Positions 29,880 through 39,088 of a stretch of 63,787 nt of DNA are shown one piece after another. The notes under the pieces are model-generated. The model was not told the origin of the DNA. It did no database searches and worked only from the letters and a program-made list of their open reading frames with translations. Each line of letters starts with the position of its first letter. Positions within the stretch are counted from its first letter, which is position 1. Source of the stretch: an uncultured Rubripirellula sp. (GTDB lineage: Bacteria; Planctomycetota; Planctomycetia; Pirellulales; Pirellulaceae); contig CALJHC010000029.1 in assembly GCA_938075415.1 (NCBI GenBank), forward strand, positions 1-63,787, written 5' to 3'. A program made the position numbers and the translations under genes.

Positions 29880-30282
29880 CTCGCAAAATCTCTTGTTGTT
29901 CTCTCGATGGACAAACGGCACGGCCAACCTTTGCGGGAATTCGCTGAAGCAGGGAGTTTATCTTATCTACCGATCAGTGTCGAATTCTGCTTCCTTACCG
30001 ATTTTCAAAGTGCACTGCGAATTCAACAAATCATCGCAGCAGTTTACCTCACGCAAAACAGGTGCAACGCAGGAATTCGCTGGACCAGAAACGTCGTATT
30101 CGTGCTTGCTGTCTAAACGACGAGACTCAATCAGTGCGGGGCAGCGTGAGTTGGATACCCTCGGGAAGGAGGGATCCGTAAATAACTGTCCGTAATCAGG
30201 CAACGAATGCCCCCAAAACAATGGCCCAAGCAATGGCATAAAACGTGTCACAACCAAGCACCGAAACCCAGCTCTAAGTGAC
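29880..30282. other. Intergenic region without recognisable gene
   Basis: It separates the DUF1552 gene start from the end of the EutB-EutC fusion gene, both on the minus strand, and should hold the DUF1552/DUF1592 promoter. Several overlapping short frames are present, none with domain content. Confidence 0.45.
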
Positions 30283-32592
30283 TTATGATTGGGCGATGAT
30301 TACCTTCAGGAGACGTACCGTTTCGACCGCGGCAGATTGTGGCGCAAGTGCGGTGGTTGCCACACCCGATACCACCTTCGTGATGTTGTGATCCACTTGT
30401 TTTGGAATCGCCCAAACCTTTCCGTCCGGAGCGGTGATGTACACCGAAAAGGTCCGATGCCCGGTTCCCGGTCGCTCCCCAATGACATGCAGGATCGCAC
30501 CTCGACCCTTCTGTTTCTTGTAAAGAATTTCACCAATTTCGTAGCCAGCCCTGACTCGCCCCGCGTTCACAACAAGATTTTCAGGAGCGACGCTCAATCC
30601 ACTTCCTGACAATTGCTCCTTCAGTTCGTTCAGGAATGGACTGAGCTGTTTTGGTTGCATGATGGAGAGTGCGTTCAGTCCGTCTGAGATGACCACTTGC
30701 ACATTGTACTTACCCGCCCGGGCATACCGTAACTGCTCCACGACGAATTTGGATTCTTCACTTAACACCTCACCCGTGGTGGGGTGCAAGATATAATCAT
30801 TTCGATCACTTGACTGCGACGTCAGCATTACATGGTCAGGCACAGAATTGATAAAGCTGGGTGTTAGTTCGGCCCAGATACTCTGCTTGGCGTCAAGGTA
30901 GATTTCCGAAATCTGATCCCCCAGTTCAGGCGTGAGGTCCCCAAAGCTTGCACCATAGCCCTCTGCGATAAAAACACCGCGATCTCGTACCGATTGGATC
31001 TGCGCGTTGCCATCAGTCCGAAGTTCCGCATCCGTGCGACTGTCGCCCTTACGACGCATGTACTGCATGTAGACCCAAACCGGATCCCCGAAATGTTCAG
31101 TGGGTTTCCCGAGGGAATCAATCACCCGCAGTTCTTGGAAAAACTTCCAGACGCGATCATCGACACGGAACCCAAACTTTTCACGCAGCCTAACGTGATC
31201 CTGAAATCCTGTGGTGAGATATCCCAGCATGGGATCGATCTTGGTGGGTAAGGCCATCAAGTATGCCGGATTTGCCGGCATCACCTGGTCCATGCACCAG
31301 TCCAGATCGTCCAGTGAAACTTCCATGTGCAGGGTTGAACAGACATCAAGCCCTATTGCCAACCCGTGTAACTTCCCCATGACGATGTCCTCGAGACAGC
31401 ATCGCACCAATTGCTCACGAGTTCGAAAGACTTCCGGTCCGATGAATCCTGCAACATCATTCACGTGAACCCACGGCTTCAGGCCAGTTCCCAATTTTGC
31501 AAGAGCGACCTTATCTTTTAACAGCCGCGCAAAACCGTATTTACGTGCTTCATGAAGCACCATGTCGAAGCCGTTTCCATGACCGTTTGTAAAGTCAGCC
31601 CCTTGTCCGGTCTCGAAATACAAGTCAAAGCGGCCCCGGTGCTGCTCGGCGTAATCCAGCATTTTCTTTACGCTGATGTCGAAGGTCTGATTAGCGCCAT
31701 CTGTACCAGCGATGCTCTGAAACCACAAAGAGGTACTGCCGGGTAGTTCCTTCTCAACCGCTGCCTGAACATCTATGTGCGAGAGGACACAATGGGGAAC
31801 CACATTCTGCATTCCAAACGTAACAAGAATATCCTGCAACGCCTTCTCGATGGCCCCAACTGATTTCGGATCACTGGAAACCGGATTGGTCCCCAACAGG
31901 ACATCACCAACCGCATACGACCAACCATCAAATACTTGCCACCGTATGTCCTCAAGGTTATCCGTTGGAGAATTCGGTTGGATTCGTGCTCCAAGGTAAC
32001 CTCGTGATGCAATATGGCTGTCAGGCAAAGGATTGAAGATTTTCGAGCCAACCTTGATCAGTTCCTCGTTACTCATCAACTTCACAACGCAACCGATCAC
32101 ATCACTCGACAAACCTGGCATGATTCCCTGCAGGTAAACCTCATCCTTATCCAGTAGCGTTTGCTTCAGTTCCCCCAACGTGTGTGACTGGTTGGCCACT
32201 TGTTTCTGGCTGCGATTCGCTCGATCGAGCATCGCTGAAAGTTGATCAGCGTAAATTGGGTGCGTGTCGATCTCCTCAAGGCGGGTGTGAGACAACAAGA
32301 CCCGTGCCGATTGTCGAACCGCCTCACTGTCGGTGGCGACGCCTAATCCGGCATCGCCCTCTTTGTACGGATTTGCACAGCCCAGAATTTGTCGATAGCT
32401 CTGTTGATCAAACTTACCACGAACCCGTTCCAGATAAGTGAAAATACCTTCATCCCTGCGGGCAGGCGGAAGGTCCGCCACCTTGGGCAATTGAGGTCCT
32501 TTCGGAGCACCAAAACTCTTGCGACCATTACCTCCACAAACAGATAGGCCGGAAGCGGCAACACCACTGACAAATTTCCGCCTGTTAATCAT
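30283..32592 (-). CDS. Tat-exported EutB-EutC fusion (ethanolamine ammonia-lyase-like)
   Basis: A 769-residue single chain carrying both subunits of the adenosylcobalamin-dependent ethanolamine ammonia-lyase, which splits ethanolamine into acetaldehyde and ammonia. The ATG giving MINRRKFVSG has AGGAAG seven bases upstream. Residues 4-8 (RRKFV) plus the following alanine/glycine-rich run look like a Tat signal. The EutB part (about 45-500) has RIQPNSPTDN, SYAVGDVLLGTNPV, LWFQSIAGTDGAN, the active-site LYFETGQGADF (E327) and LEDIVMGKLHGL. The EutC part (about 620-769) has VQVVISDGLNAL, NAGRVRAGYEIGE and VIGERPG. Normally EutB and EutC are separate cytosolic proteins. No eutA reactivase, eutH or cobalamin box is visible nearby. 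The true substrate may differ. Confidence 0.9.
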   Translation of the reverse strand: MINRRKFVSGVAASGLSVCGGNGRKSFGAPKGPQLPKVADLPPARRDEGIFTYLERVRGKFDQQSYRQILGCANPYKEGDAGLGVATDSEAVRQSARVLLSHTRLEEIDTHPIYADQLSAMLDRANRSQKQVANQSHTLGELKQTLLDKDEVYLQGIMPGLSSDVIGCVVKLMSNEELIKVGSKIFNPLPDSHIASRGYLGARIQPNSPTDNLEDIRWQVFDGWSYAVGDVLLGTNPVSSDPKSVGAIEKALQDILVTFGMQNVVPHCVLSHIDVQAAVEKELPGSTSLWFQSIAGTDGANQTFDISVKKMLDYAEQHRGRFDLYFETGQGADFTNGHGNGFDMVLHEARKYGFARLLKDKVALAKLGTGLKPWVHVNDVAGFIGPEVFRTREQLVRCCLEDIVMGKLHGLAIGLDVCSTLHMEVSLDDLDWCMDQVMPANPAYLMALPTKIDPMLGYLTTGFQDHVRLREKFGFRVDDRVWKFFQELRVIDSLGKPTEHFGDPVWVYMQYMRRKGDSRTDAELRTDGNAQIQSVRDRGVFIAEGYGASFGDLTPELGDQISEIYLDAKQSIWAELTPSFINSVPDHVMLTSQSSDRNDYILHPTTGEVLSEESKFVVEQLRYARAGKYNVQVVISDGLNALSIMQPKQLSPFLNELKEQLSGSGLSVAPENLVVNAGRVRAGYEIGEILYKKQKGRGAILHVIGERPGTGHRTFSVYITAPDGKVWAIPKQVDHNITKVVSGVATTALAPQSAAVETVRLLKVIIAQS

Positions 32593-33207
32593 TCTATTCT
32601 TCCTACGGGTCACAAACCACGTTTCTTCTAATACCCAAACGAAAGACTTCGGCGTCACCTTGGCCTTCTGACCTCACCTTTTGATTGCGTCTAAAACTCG
32701 GCGTTACAGAAACGCTAGCTGACTTGAATCAAAAATCGCTAAGGATTAAACGCACTTTCTTTTAAACAATAACACGGGCGGTCCGCCATCACTCAATCCA
32801 CTCTGACTGAAACTTGCTGTGCTGATTCCATAACGCTGTCCGCCCCTGATCAAACCAATCGGTAACGAGCTTACCATCTTTGAGTAGTTAACTGAGTAAA
32901 AACCAACCAGACAAACGTTCCCCTTTTGTAACGTTACCGCCGTTCACGGCCCAAAACAAAAGCACCTTCAATGCGGACCCGCGTCCTGACCTCCTGAATC
33001 AATGCCTGATAGCTTGAAGCTACCAACAAAAGCTTCACCATTTTTCCTTGCTTTACTTTTGTCCTGCGCACTGGGGGGAACCGGGTATTGTGTCCTAAAC
33101 GATAGCGTTAACGTCACCGAAACTGTTTCGATGGCGGCATTTTTTTTGGCGGTTTTTTGCTAGGTGATTCAAACCCTGGCCCAAGGGTTGTGTTAGCAAC
33201 CGATACT
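32593..33207. other. Intergenic region upstream of the EutB-EutC fusion
   Basis: About 600 bases that should contain the promoter and leader of the fusion gene. I looked for the conserved B12-box elements of a cobalamin riboswitch on the minus strand and did not find them by eye. Two T-runs (TTTTTTTT and TTTTTT near 33139-33158) lie on the plus strand without a hairpin. Confidence 0.4.
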
Positions 33208-33789
33208 TTAATCCCCGTGCCCACGCTGCATCGTGGATTTTTTATACAGTCTCACCCGAAAACGATAACACGTCGCGAAGCACGCGTGCGAAGCTTGCCA
33301 TGGCACCATCGCCATCACCGCGTGCATTGGCTTATCCAATGGTTGCCCGTCCGTCTTAAACTTCTGTGTAGCTGACAAGTTGCGGTCTCCCAACTCCCAA
33401 GCCAACGTAGCAACCGCAAGGCTGGGGAAATCAATCGCCTCAGTGAGTCCTATGATAGTGACTGAATCCCAACCTATTACACCAGCATGTCTAAAATGAC
33501 TCCACTCTAAATAACGGCCGAAGTGATCCCGCAATGGACTAACACGCAAAGACGCTCGGAAAACAGATACCGTGAGACCAATTAACACCGGCATGTTAAT
33601 CAAGAACCTTCTTCCGACGACCTGGTCAAGGCGCAAAGAGACGACCAGAATGATTGTTAACGCAATGTAAGCCAGCGAGCAACCTGCGGTCACCAAGGCT
33701 AACCAATAGTCAACATTCACCTTGGTTTTTTTGTGCTCGTTCACAACCGACGAGGGGCGCGCGTATGGATTGCCGACGCGGGGCGGCAT
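33208..33789 (-). CDS. Hypothetical membrane protein with NPYARP N-terminus
   Basis: About 193 residues from the ATG giving MPPRVGNPYARPSS. An N-terminal proline-rich NPYA-type motif is frequent in Pirellulaceae membrane proteins. Two hydrophobic helices are visible (YWLALVTAGCSLAYIALTII, and FLINMPVLIGLTVSV), then a weaker segment around IGWDSVTIIGLTEA. The C-terminal 40 residues are basic and low in similarity to anything I know. Function unknown. It lies downstream of another small membrane protein gene on the same strand, at a 405-base distance. Confidence 0.6.
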   Translation of the reverse strand: MPPRVGNPYARPSSVVNEHKKTKVNVDYWLALVTAGCSLAYIALTIILVVSLRLDQVVGRRFLINMPVLIGLTVSVFRASLRVSPLRDHFGRYLEWSHFRHAGVIGWDSVTIIGLTEAIDFPSLAVATLAWELGDRNLSATQKFKTDGQPLDKPMHAVMAMVPWQASHACFATCYRFRVRLYKKSTMQRGHGD

Positions 33790-34194
33790 TTGCGTTAAAC
33801 CGGTATAGTCCAACGGCAGCGTTTCAAGAGGGCACCGGGCAGGAAGCCGCGTCGCGTGGAAACGTCGAACTCGCACTTAAAACACGACACAATGCGGTTC
33901 GGTTAGAAGGCTTCGTATACTGGCTGAAGCTTGAGTTTCAGCTCAAGGTTTCCTCAACCGAATAGAATGCTGGCTAGCGTCGCCGTACGAGTGGACTACA
34001 AGTCTGGCTTTCGAGGGAAAGGGCATCTCACTCCAGCCCGTCAGCCCCAGTCGTTCCTTGCATCCAATCGGCTAGGGTTCCCTTTACATCAGTCGTGGGT
34101 TAGGTGAGTGAAATCTGCAAACAGGAATGCATTTCCTTTCCCGAGAGACAAATCACCGTGTCTCGTTCGCCTTGGCTCGAGCAACACCGTTACC
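33790..34194. other. Intergenic region without recognisable gene
   Basis: It separates two minus-strand membrane-protein genes. The frame of the downstream gene remains open for some 90 bases past its chosen ATG. No repeat or hairpin of note. Confidence 0.4.
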
Positions 34195-34611
34195 TTATAT
34201 TTTTCTTTGCACCAGACACATCAAGCCCCAACTCACTGCGGCGCCTGACCAATAGCAAACGATATCCCACGGATCCCTGTACCCTTCAAGCTCCAGAATG
34301 GAAAAGAGGATACCGAACATGACAGGTCTTAACTGATAGAAACGCCCCGCAGCTAAGGCGTTAGCCAGTCCCACGGTGAAAGGCACGGCGAAGAGATCGG
34401 ATAAATATCCAAATAGCAAGTGATTTTCTATCATATTTCTTGCGACGAGTCGCTGGCACACCTCGTTGGCGACCACCACGATAATGCTAACGCCAGCCAT
34501 CCCAGCCCCCGCTTTTCTAATCGCCGTTTCTCCAATGGCAGTCTCGGACTGTGCGGTTGCTCCCCCATCCTTTCGTTTGACTGTGCAAATATTCACGGCC
34601 GCAACTTTCAC
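34195..34611 (-). CDS. Hypothetical small membrane protein
   Basis: Up to 138 residues with a GTG start; an ATG at 34500 preceded by GGGGGCTGGG would give 101 residues. Hydrophobic segments are visible at GVSIIVVVANEVC, LFAVPFTVGLANALAAG, PVMFGILFSILELEG and the terminal WSGAAVSWGLMCLV. The spacing suggests three or four transmembrane helices. No family recognised. The gene sits about 115 bases downstream of the M20 amidohydrolase gene on the same strand. Confidence 0.6.
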   Translation of the reverse strand: MKVAAVNICTVKRKDGGATAQSETAIGETAIRKAGAGMAGVSIIVVVANEVCQRLVARNMIENHLLFGYLSDLFAVPFTVGLANALAAGRFYQLRPVMFGILFSILELEGYRDPWDIVCYWSGAAVSWGLMCLVQRKI

Positions 34612-34725
34612 ATTTGGAAGCGAGACCCCGATTGAGGATCATTCTGTTGATCGCAAGTTGGATCGATTAAAATCAGAGAGACTCGACTTTTTCGCTGTCA
34701 GCGAACTGGAGGCGTTCTCTCACGC

Positions 34726-36066
34726 TCATTTTCGACTTAGTAAGTCCAGCAGAGCCAGTACCGTCGCTTCGACGCCCGCCTTGATGGACGGTTCTGGAGC
34801 GATCTTGAAAAAGGGGGAATGATGTGACGGAACCTTGGGACCACCATTAGTTTCCGCCGCAATTTCTGCAGTTGGGGTTCCTCCTACGGAGAAATACACG
34901 CTGGGAATTGGGGGATCCGTCGTGAAGAACGGAAAGTCTTCGGCACCCATTCCTTTACGATGCTTTGCTACGAAATCACTATCCATCATGATCCCCCCAC
35001 CCATTTTCGCCTGCCAGACTTTTCTAAGCCTTCGAGCTAAGTCACCACTGTTAATTGTCGGTGGTGTTGATTCAGAATAGATCACTTCTGGCAGCTTCTC
35101 TTCTGGAAGGCCCGCAGCACGTCCAAGGTTTTCAGCGATACGTTTGATCCCTTCCAGTAATAGCGTGCGAGTCTCGAGACTCGTGTTGCGAACGGTCAAC
35201 TGCAACACTGCTCGATCAGAAATGATGTTGTGCTTTGCGCCAGCGTGAAAGGAACCAACAGTGACAACACCTGGATCACGAGGAGGTAATTCGCGAGCCA
35301 CTAAAGTTTGCAACGCAAGTACAATTTGCGCTCCCAAAACAATCGGATCTTTTCCTCGGTGGGGTGACGCCCCATGTGCACCCACTCCATGAATGATGAT
35401 GTCAACCGCGTCAGCACCCGCATACGGACTACCCTCAGAAACCGCTAGCTTCCCCGCCTCGCCACCACACCAGACGTGAAAAGCCAATGCGTAGTCGGGC
35501 TTTCCAAAACGGGCCCAAAGATTGTCCTCCATCATCGCTTTGGCACCAATCACACGTTCCTCAGCCGGCTGACCAATTAGCATCAGGGTACCAGACCATT
35601 GATCACGTAATGCGTCCATGCGTCTCGCGGTACCTGTTAATGCAGTGATGTGCACATCGTGTCCGCATGCGTGCATGACGGGGACAAGTTGGCCCGTTAT
35701 CGGGCTCTTCTGCGTAGCAGTCGACGCATTGGCAAGTCCCGACTTTTCCTCCACTGGCAAAGCGTCCATGTCCGCGCGCATCATCACCATGGGCCCCGGT
35801 CCATTGCTCATGATCGCCACCACGCCCGTACCACCCACACCTTCCCGCACTTGACAGCCGGCATCACGCAATTCCGACGCCAGACGTGCCGCTGTCTTGT
35901 GTTCCACTAACGACAATTCAGGATTGCGATGCCAATGATCAAATAAAGGCCACAAGTGTTCCTCATAATCAACGTCGATTGATTCGCGCAAAGTAGATGG
36001 CCTCTGCGCCAACAACAGACTGCTCAATCCAAGAAACATCAAGAACGTTGATAGAGTGGTTTTCAT
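34726..36066 (-). CDS. Exported M20D-family amidohydrolase
   Basis: A 446-residue metal-dependent amidohydrolase of the M20D group (IAA-amino-acid hydrolase, hippurate or N-acyl-amino-acid hydrolase-like). The signal peptide is about residues 1-20. Metal-site residues are seen in HACGHDVH (C134, H136), GQPAEE (about E169-E170), FHVW and the C-terminal SHHSPFF. The dimerisation domain starts near HGVGAHGASPH. These enzymes hydrolyse the amide bond of N-acyl amino acids. Export is less usual for the family. It is divergent from the probable selenoprotein gene. Confidence 0.93.
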   Translation of the reverse strand: MKTTLSTFLMFLGLSSLLLAQRPSTLRESIDVDYEEHLWPLFDHWHRNPELSLVEHKTAARLASELRDAGCQVREGVGGTGVVAIMSNGPGPMVMMRADMDALPVEEKSGLANASTATQKSPITGQLVPVMHACGHDVHITALTGTARRMDALRDQWSGTLMLIGQPAEERVIGAKAMMEDNLWARFGKPDYALAFHVWCGGEAGKLAVSEGSPYAGADAVDIIIHGVGAHGASPHRGKDPIVLGAQIVLALQTLVARELPPRDPGVVTVGSFHAGAKHNIISDRAVLQLTVRNTSLETRTLLLEGIKRIAENLGRAAGLPEEKLPEVIYSESTPPTINSGDLARRLRKVWQAKMGGGIMMDSDFVAKHRKGMGAEDFPFFTTDPPIPSVYFSVGGTPTAEIAAETNGGPKVPSHHSPFFKIAPEPSIKAGVEATVLALLDLLSRK

Positions 36067-36741
36067 AACAATTCATTCCAGCGAAATAATTAGCAAGCGT
36101 TAAAGTATCACAATCGCGACGAGGCCCGGCTCGATTCTGGACGGGCTGTCCCTGCCTGTCCAATGGCTATCGCCCGATGCCCTCAAGAAGAATGGACCAA
36201 CTAGCCATGGCAAATTACTGCAAACCCAATTACCTGCCGCGTTACCTATATCAATAAACTTATCAACCGAGCGTCTTCGCGACGACGGAAAAATAAAATC
36301 GAGAAGACGGGCGGGGTCGCATCATGCACGCCACTCCCAGACGATAACATATCGCAGCCCACCGTTACGTGCAGGGAAACCGTTCAGCCGTATGCAAGAC
36401 AGCGCTCGCCAACGAACGCTACCTTCTTGTTTATCCCGTGTAACAACAGCCAATAACTTGCGCTGATGATCCGATCACAACCTGGATTTCCCTCACGTCG
36501 AACTTTGCCAGCCTGTATCTCGCAACCAAATGTGCAGGATCAGCCACGCTTTAATTTATAATGAAGGTTTTTAATTCAGAAACCAATCCGCAAGGCGCAA
36601 ATTCTGCATCGTTTTCTTCCTAATAAAGCCACGAACACAAGAAACATAGCAGGGTCAGGGCAGTTGATGCAGCGCATCTCCGGTTGCAGTTCTGCTATCC
36701 TCTTATTGTCAATCGCCAAAACATTGCAGGGAGACTAGACC
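36067..36741. other. Divergent intergenic region upstream of the selenoprotein candidate
   Basis: About 670 bases between divergent genes; promoters for both must lie here. The last bases carry AGGGAG, a good ribosome binding site for the GTG-start plus-strand gene. No hairpin or repeat recognised. Confidence 0.45.
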
Positions 36742-37383
36742 GTGAGAACACGTTTGCTGAACCCCGCCCTGTCATCAATACTAGTACCCTTGGTCGTTCT
36801 AATCGCTAATGGTTGCGCCATCTTCCCTTGCACACTGACGGCCCAAGATCCGAAAAAACCGAGCGAGCGGAACCCAGCTGCGGTTAGCCCAAAAACCGAT
36901 CAGCAAGCGGCTAAAAAAATTTCGGTGGGTGATCGGGCGCCCGACTTTGAAATCCCGCAACTCGGTACTGATCTTCTAAAACTTTCCGAACATGTCAGGA
37001 AAAGTGAAGGCCCAACCATTCTGTTGTTTGATCGGGCACATTGGTGACCACCGTGCATGGCGCAGCTGGTCCAGTTGCAAAACGAATTATCCGAGGATCT
37101 TAGATCGCATCACGCCAATGTGTTGGTCATTTTTCGCGAAGAGAGGGAAGGCCAAGAGGGGTTGAAGAAGGTAATCAATAAAACGGGCACCACTTTTTCT
37201 CTTGCATTGGACACGCCCGCCACACAAACCGCGAGGTACAGTCCGGGCCGGCAGGTCCACGATAGCTATATCATTGATGCGGAAGGCGTGATCCAATCGA
37301 TCCTTCCGGGAACGCGATATAATCGCGCACAAGCCAAAGATTTTAAGGCAGCATTGAATAAGATCGCTGAACGCGCAAGATAA
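36742..37383 (+). CDS. Probable selenocysteine-containing AhpC/TSA (peroxiredoxin-like) protein, in-frame UGA at codon 102
   Basis: Two open frames in the same phase are separated by a single TGA at 37045-37047. Read through, they give one 213-residue exported thioredoxin-fold protein: signal peptide with cleavage near TLTAQ, then VGDRAPDFEIPQLG, TILLFDRAHW, UGA, PPCMAQLVQLQNEL, and a C-terminal YIIDAEGVIQSI strand. The UGA is exactly where this family has its redox cysteine (W-C-P-x-C), giving W101-U102-P-P-C105. A hairpin with a GGUCC loop begins 14 bases after the UGA. The start is GTG with AGGGAG eight bases upstream. The alternative is a Cys-to-stop mutation or sequencing error. Likely a periplasmic peroxide or disulfide oxidoreductase. 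Confidence 0.8.
37062..37078 (+). promoter_or_regulatory. Candidate bacterial SECIS hairpin
   Basis: GCAGCU pairs with AGUUGC (six pairs, one G-U), closing the five-base loop GGUCC. The loop begins 20 bases after the UGA codon. Bacterial SECIS elements place a G-rich apical loop at roughly this distance, and the E. coli fdhF loop also begins GGU. A second possible hairpin pairs GACCA at 37046-37050 with UGGUC at 37067-37071, but it would compete with this one. Supported by pattern only, not by folding. Confidence 0.6.
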
Positions 37384-37829
37384 CTTTCAATAGCCCAGGC
37401 ATCTCGGTTCCCCTCGGAGAGCAGCATTTTACGCGACAGGGTTCAACAAGAAAGAACATCTGCCAACGCACATGTCCGAACGAGATAATTTTCCCGCATC
37501 GATACCAATTTTCATTACATCTTGATGGAACAAATGACAGGAGTAAAGCAACTGTCTTGAATACCAGAACCTTGGTTCGCGTTTGCTTTTGGCCACAAAT
37601 CGATCAGCTCCTCAACACTTGTGCGAATCGCTGGACTTGTGAGAATCGCTGACCCGAGTTGTCCGTTGCCGCAGAATCCTTTGCGAGCAGCGAAGACGCC
37701 GAGTCGATTAGGCCAACTCGAGGTGGCAGAAGATTATTCTACTGCTCGATGTTGTCAAAAAACCCTCCCGCAAACCGCCCACACTATCATCGGACGTAGT
37801 GGTTCCCGACGATGCTTGCCCTTCTTCCA
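37384..37829. other. Intergenic region between convergent genes
   Basis: It lies between the selenoprotein candidate (plus) and the DUF6370 lipoprotein gene (minus), so both transcripts end here. I see no clear terminator hairpin and no protein-like frame. Confidence 0.4.
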
Positions 37830-38225
37830 TCATTCACTGGTGAAATCCGGTAATTTTGTTGCCTCAGACGCTTCCAGTTCAAAGGCTGTCACCAAAAACC
37901 GATCCTCTTTGATTTCCCCCGTGACCACGGCTAGGCGAACACAGTTGCACAATCCATCACTGGCGTGCGCATCACCATGATCATCGATCAACGCCCCATC
38001 GACGAAATAGGATTCTCCATTGACTCGAACGGCCAAGTCACACCCACTTCCCTCCATCCCAAATTGGCACTGCCCGCAAGATGCCTCCATGGTTTGATCG
38101 GTGTAACTGGTCATAACCCTCGCTGTCATTTGCGGCTCGCCCTTCCCTGAGACCTTCACCTCGTTTTGACAGCCGAGAGCAAAAATCAGTGAGGCCACGA
38201 CAATAGCTTGAGTTACCGGCTTCAT
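37830..38225 (-). CDS. DUF6370-like lipoprotein
   Basis: A 131-residue lipoprotein. Signal peptide with lipobox FALGC, then a compact cysteine-rich domain: SCGQCQFGMEGSGCDLAVRVNG, followed by FVDG, DDHGDAHASDGLCN and a C-terminal beta strand. The CxxC and the later cysteines with DDHGDAH suggest a metal site. This layout matches a small domain of unknown function common in planctomycetes and bacteroidetes (I believe DUF6370). It is convergent with the selenoprotein candidate. Confidence 0.82.
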   Translation of the reverse strand: MKPVTQAIVVASLIFALGCQNEVKVSGKGEPQMTARVMTSYTDQTMEASCGQCQFGMEGSGCDLAVRVNGESYFVDGALIDDHGDAHASDGLCNCVRLAVVTGEIKEDRFLVTAFELEASEATKLPDFTSE

Positions 38226-39088
38226 TTCTTTCCTTTTCTAAAACAACTACGAGCGTTGCTGAACGCTTTTGGATCTTCTTCGAGTGCGGCTAAATTGTAC
38301 ACTTTTTACCGGGCAAGTAGCCCGCGATCTATCAACCACTTGTTTCAATTCGCCACGAAAGGCTGTCTTGTCGATTCGGTAGACAATCGCCCTACGGGAA
38401 CGGTTTTCGTCATTTCCGAAACCCAAAACACCATCTTGACGGTCAGGTCAAAACCAACGTGCTGTTGCACTTACGGAATTACTTAAAAGAAATAGCCTAA
38501 ACCACTTCAGTGTCGAGTTAACCCATGCACTCAGGTTCCTAGAATTCCCTCAGTTTCCGTGAACAAACTCCATCGTCAAATAGTGACCCTCATTCTACCA
38601 CTTAGCGAGTTACGTACACCAACGCAGCATCCAGCCATCCACCCGGTACCGACCTAGATTTGACCGATCACCAAACAGCATGGATCCTTTTCAGGTAATC
38701 CGATCCGAAACATGATGGCTAGGTTCCCAACGATTTGAAACATTGTGGTGGCGGCTCGCAGGCGTTGTTTGGTTCGGTGGCCAAACCGTTAGGAATCAAC
38801 GTCCATGCGGGACAACCTCACCATCAACCCGACTACAAAATCGTCTGATTGTATGGGATGCTCCTTGGCTTTGTTCCGCTGAAAGAGCGTTGAAAGCAAG
38901 TCGGTTGCCCCCTGAACGCTCCTTCCAGCGGCTAAACTGCACAAATTGTTTTGGTGCCGTGTGACGGCGCGACATCGACTCGATGATTTCCAAACCATCT
39001 CTTTGCTCAGACGATCCACGGCATGTTAAATTTCGAGCCAGTTCTAACGCCGCAATATCACCCAACCCTGACGGGCAGGAAGACAGGC
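38226..39088. other. Long divergent intergenic region
   Basis: About 860 bases between divergent genes. A plus-strand frame near 38743-38964 and a minus-strand frame across 38796-39065 overlap each other and lack domain features. The final bases hold AGGAAG, the ribosome binding site of the downstream propeller gene. No repeat or RNA recognised. Confidence 0.45.

Noticed and set aside
32593..33207. Possible cobalamin riboswitch ahead of the EutB-EutC fusion
   Set aside because: The conserved B12-box sequences were not found on the minus strand by eye.
37057..37383. Separate short gene starting at the ATG after the TGA
   Set aside because: It would lack the first strands and redox residue of the thioredoxin fold, and it is in phase with the upstream frame. 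A single readthrough gene explains both parts better.
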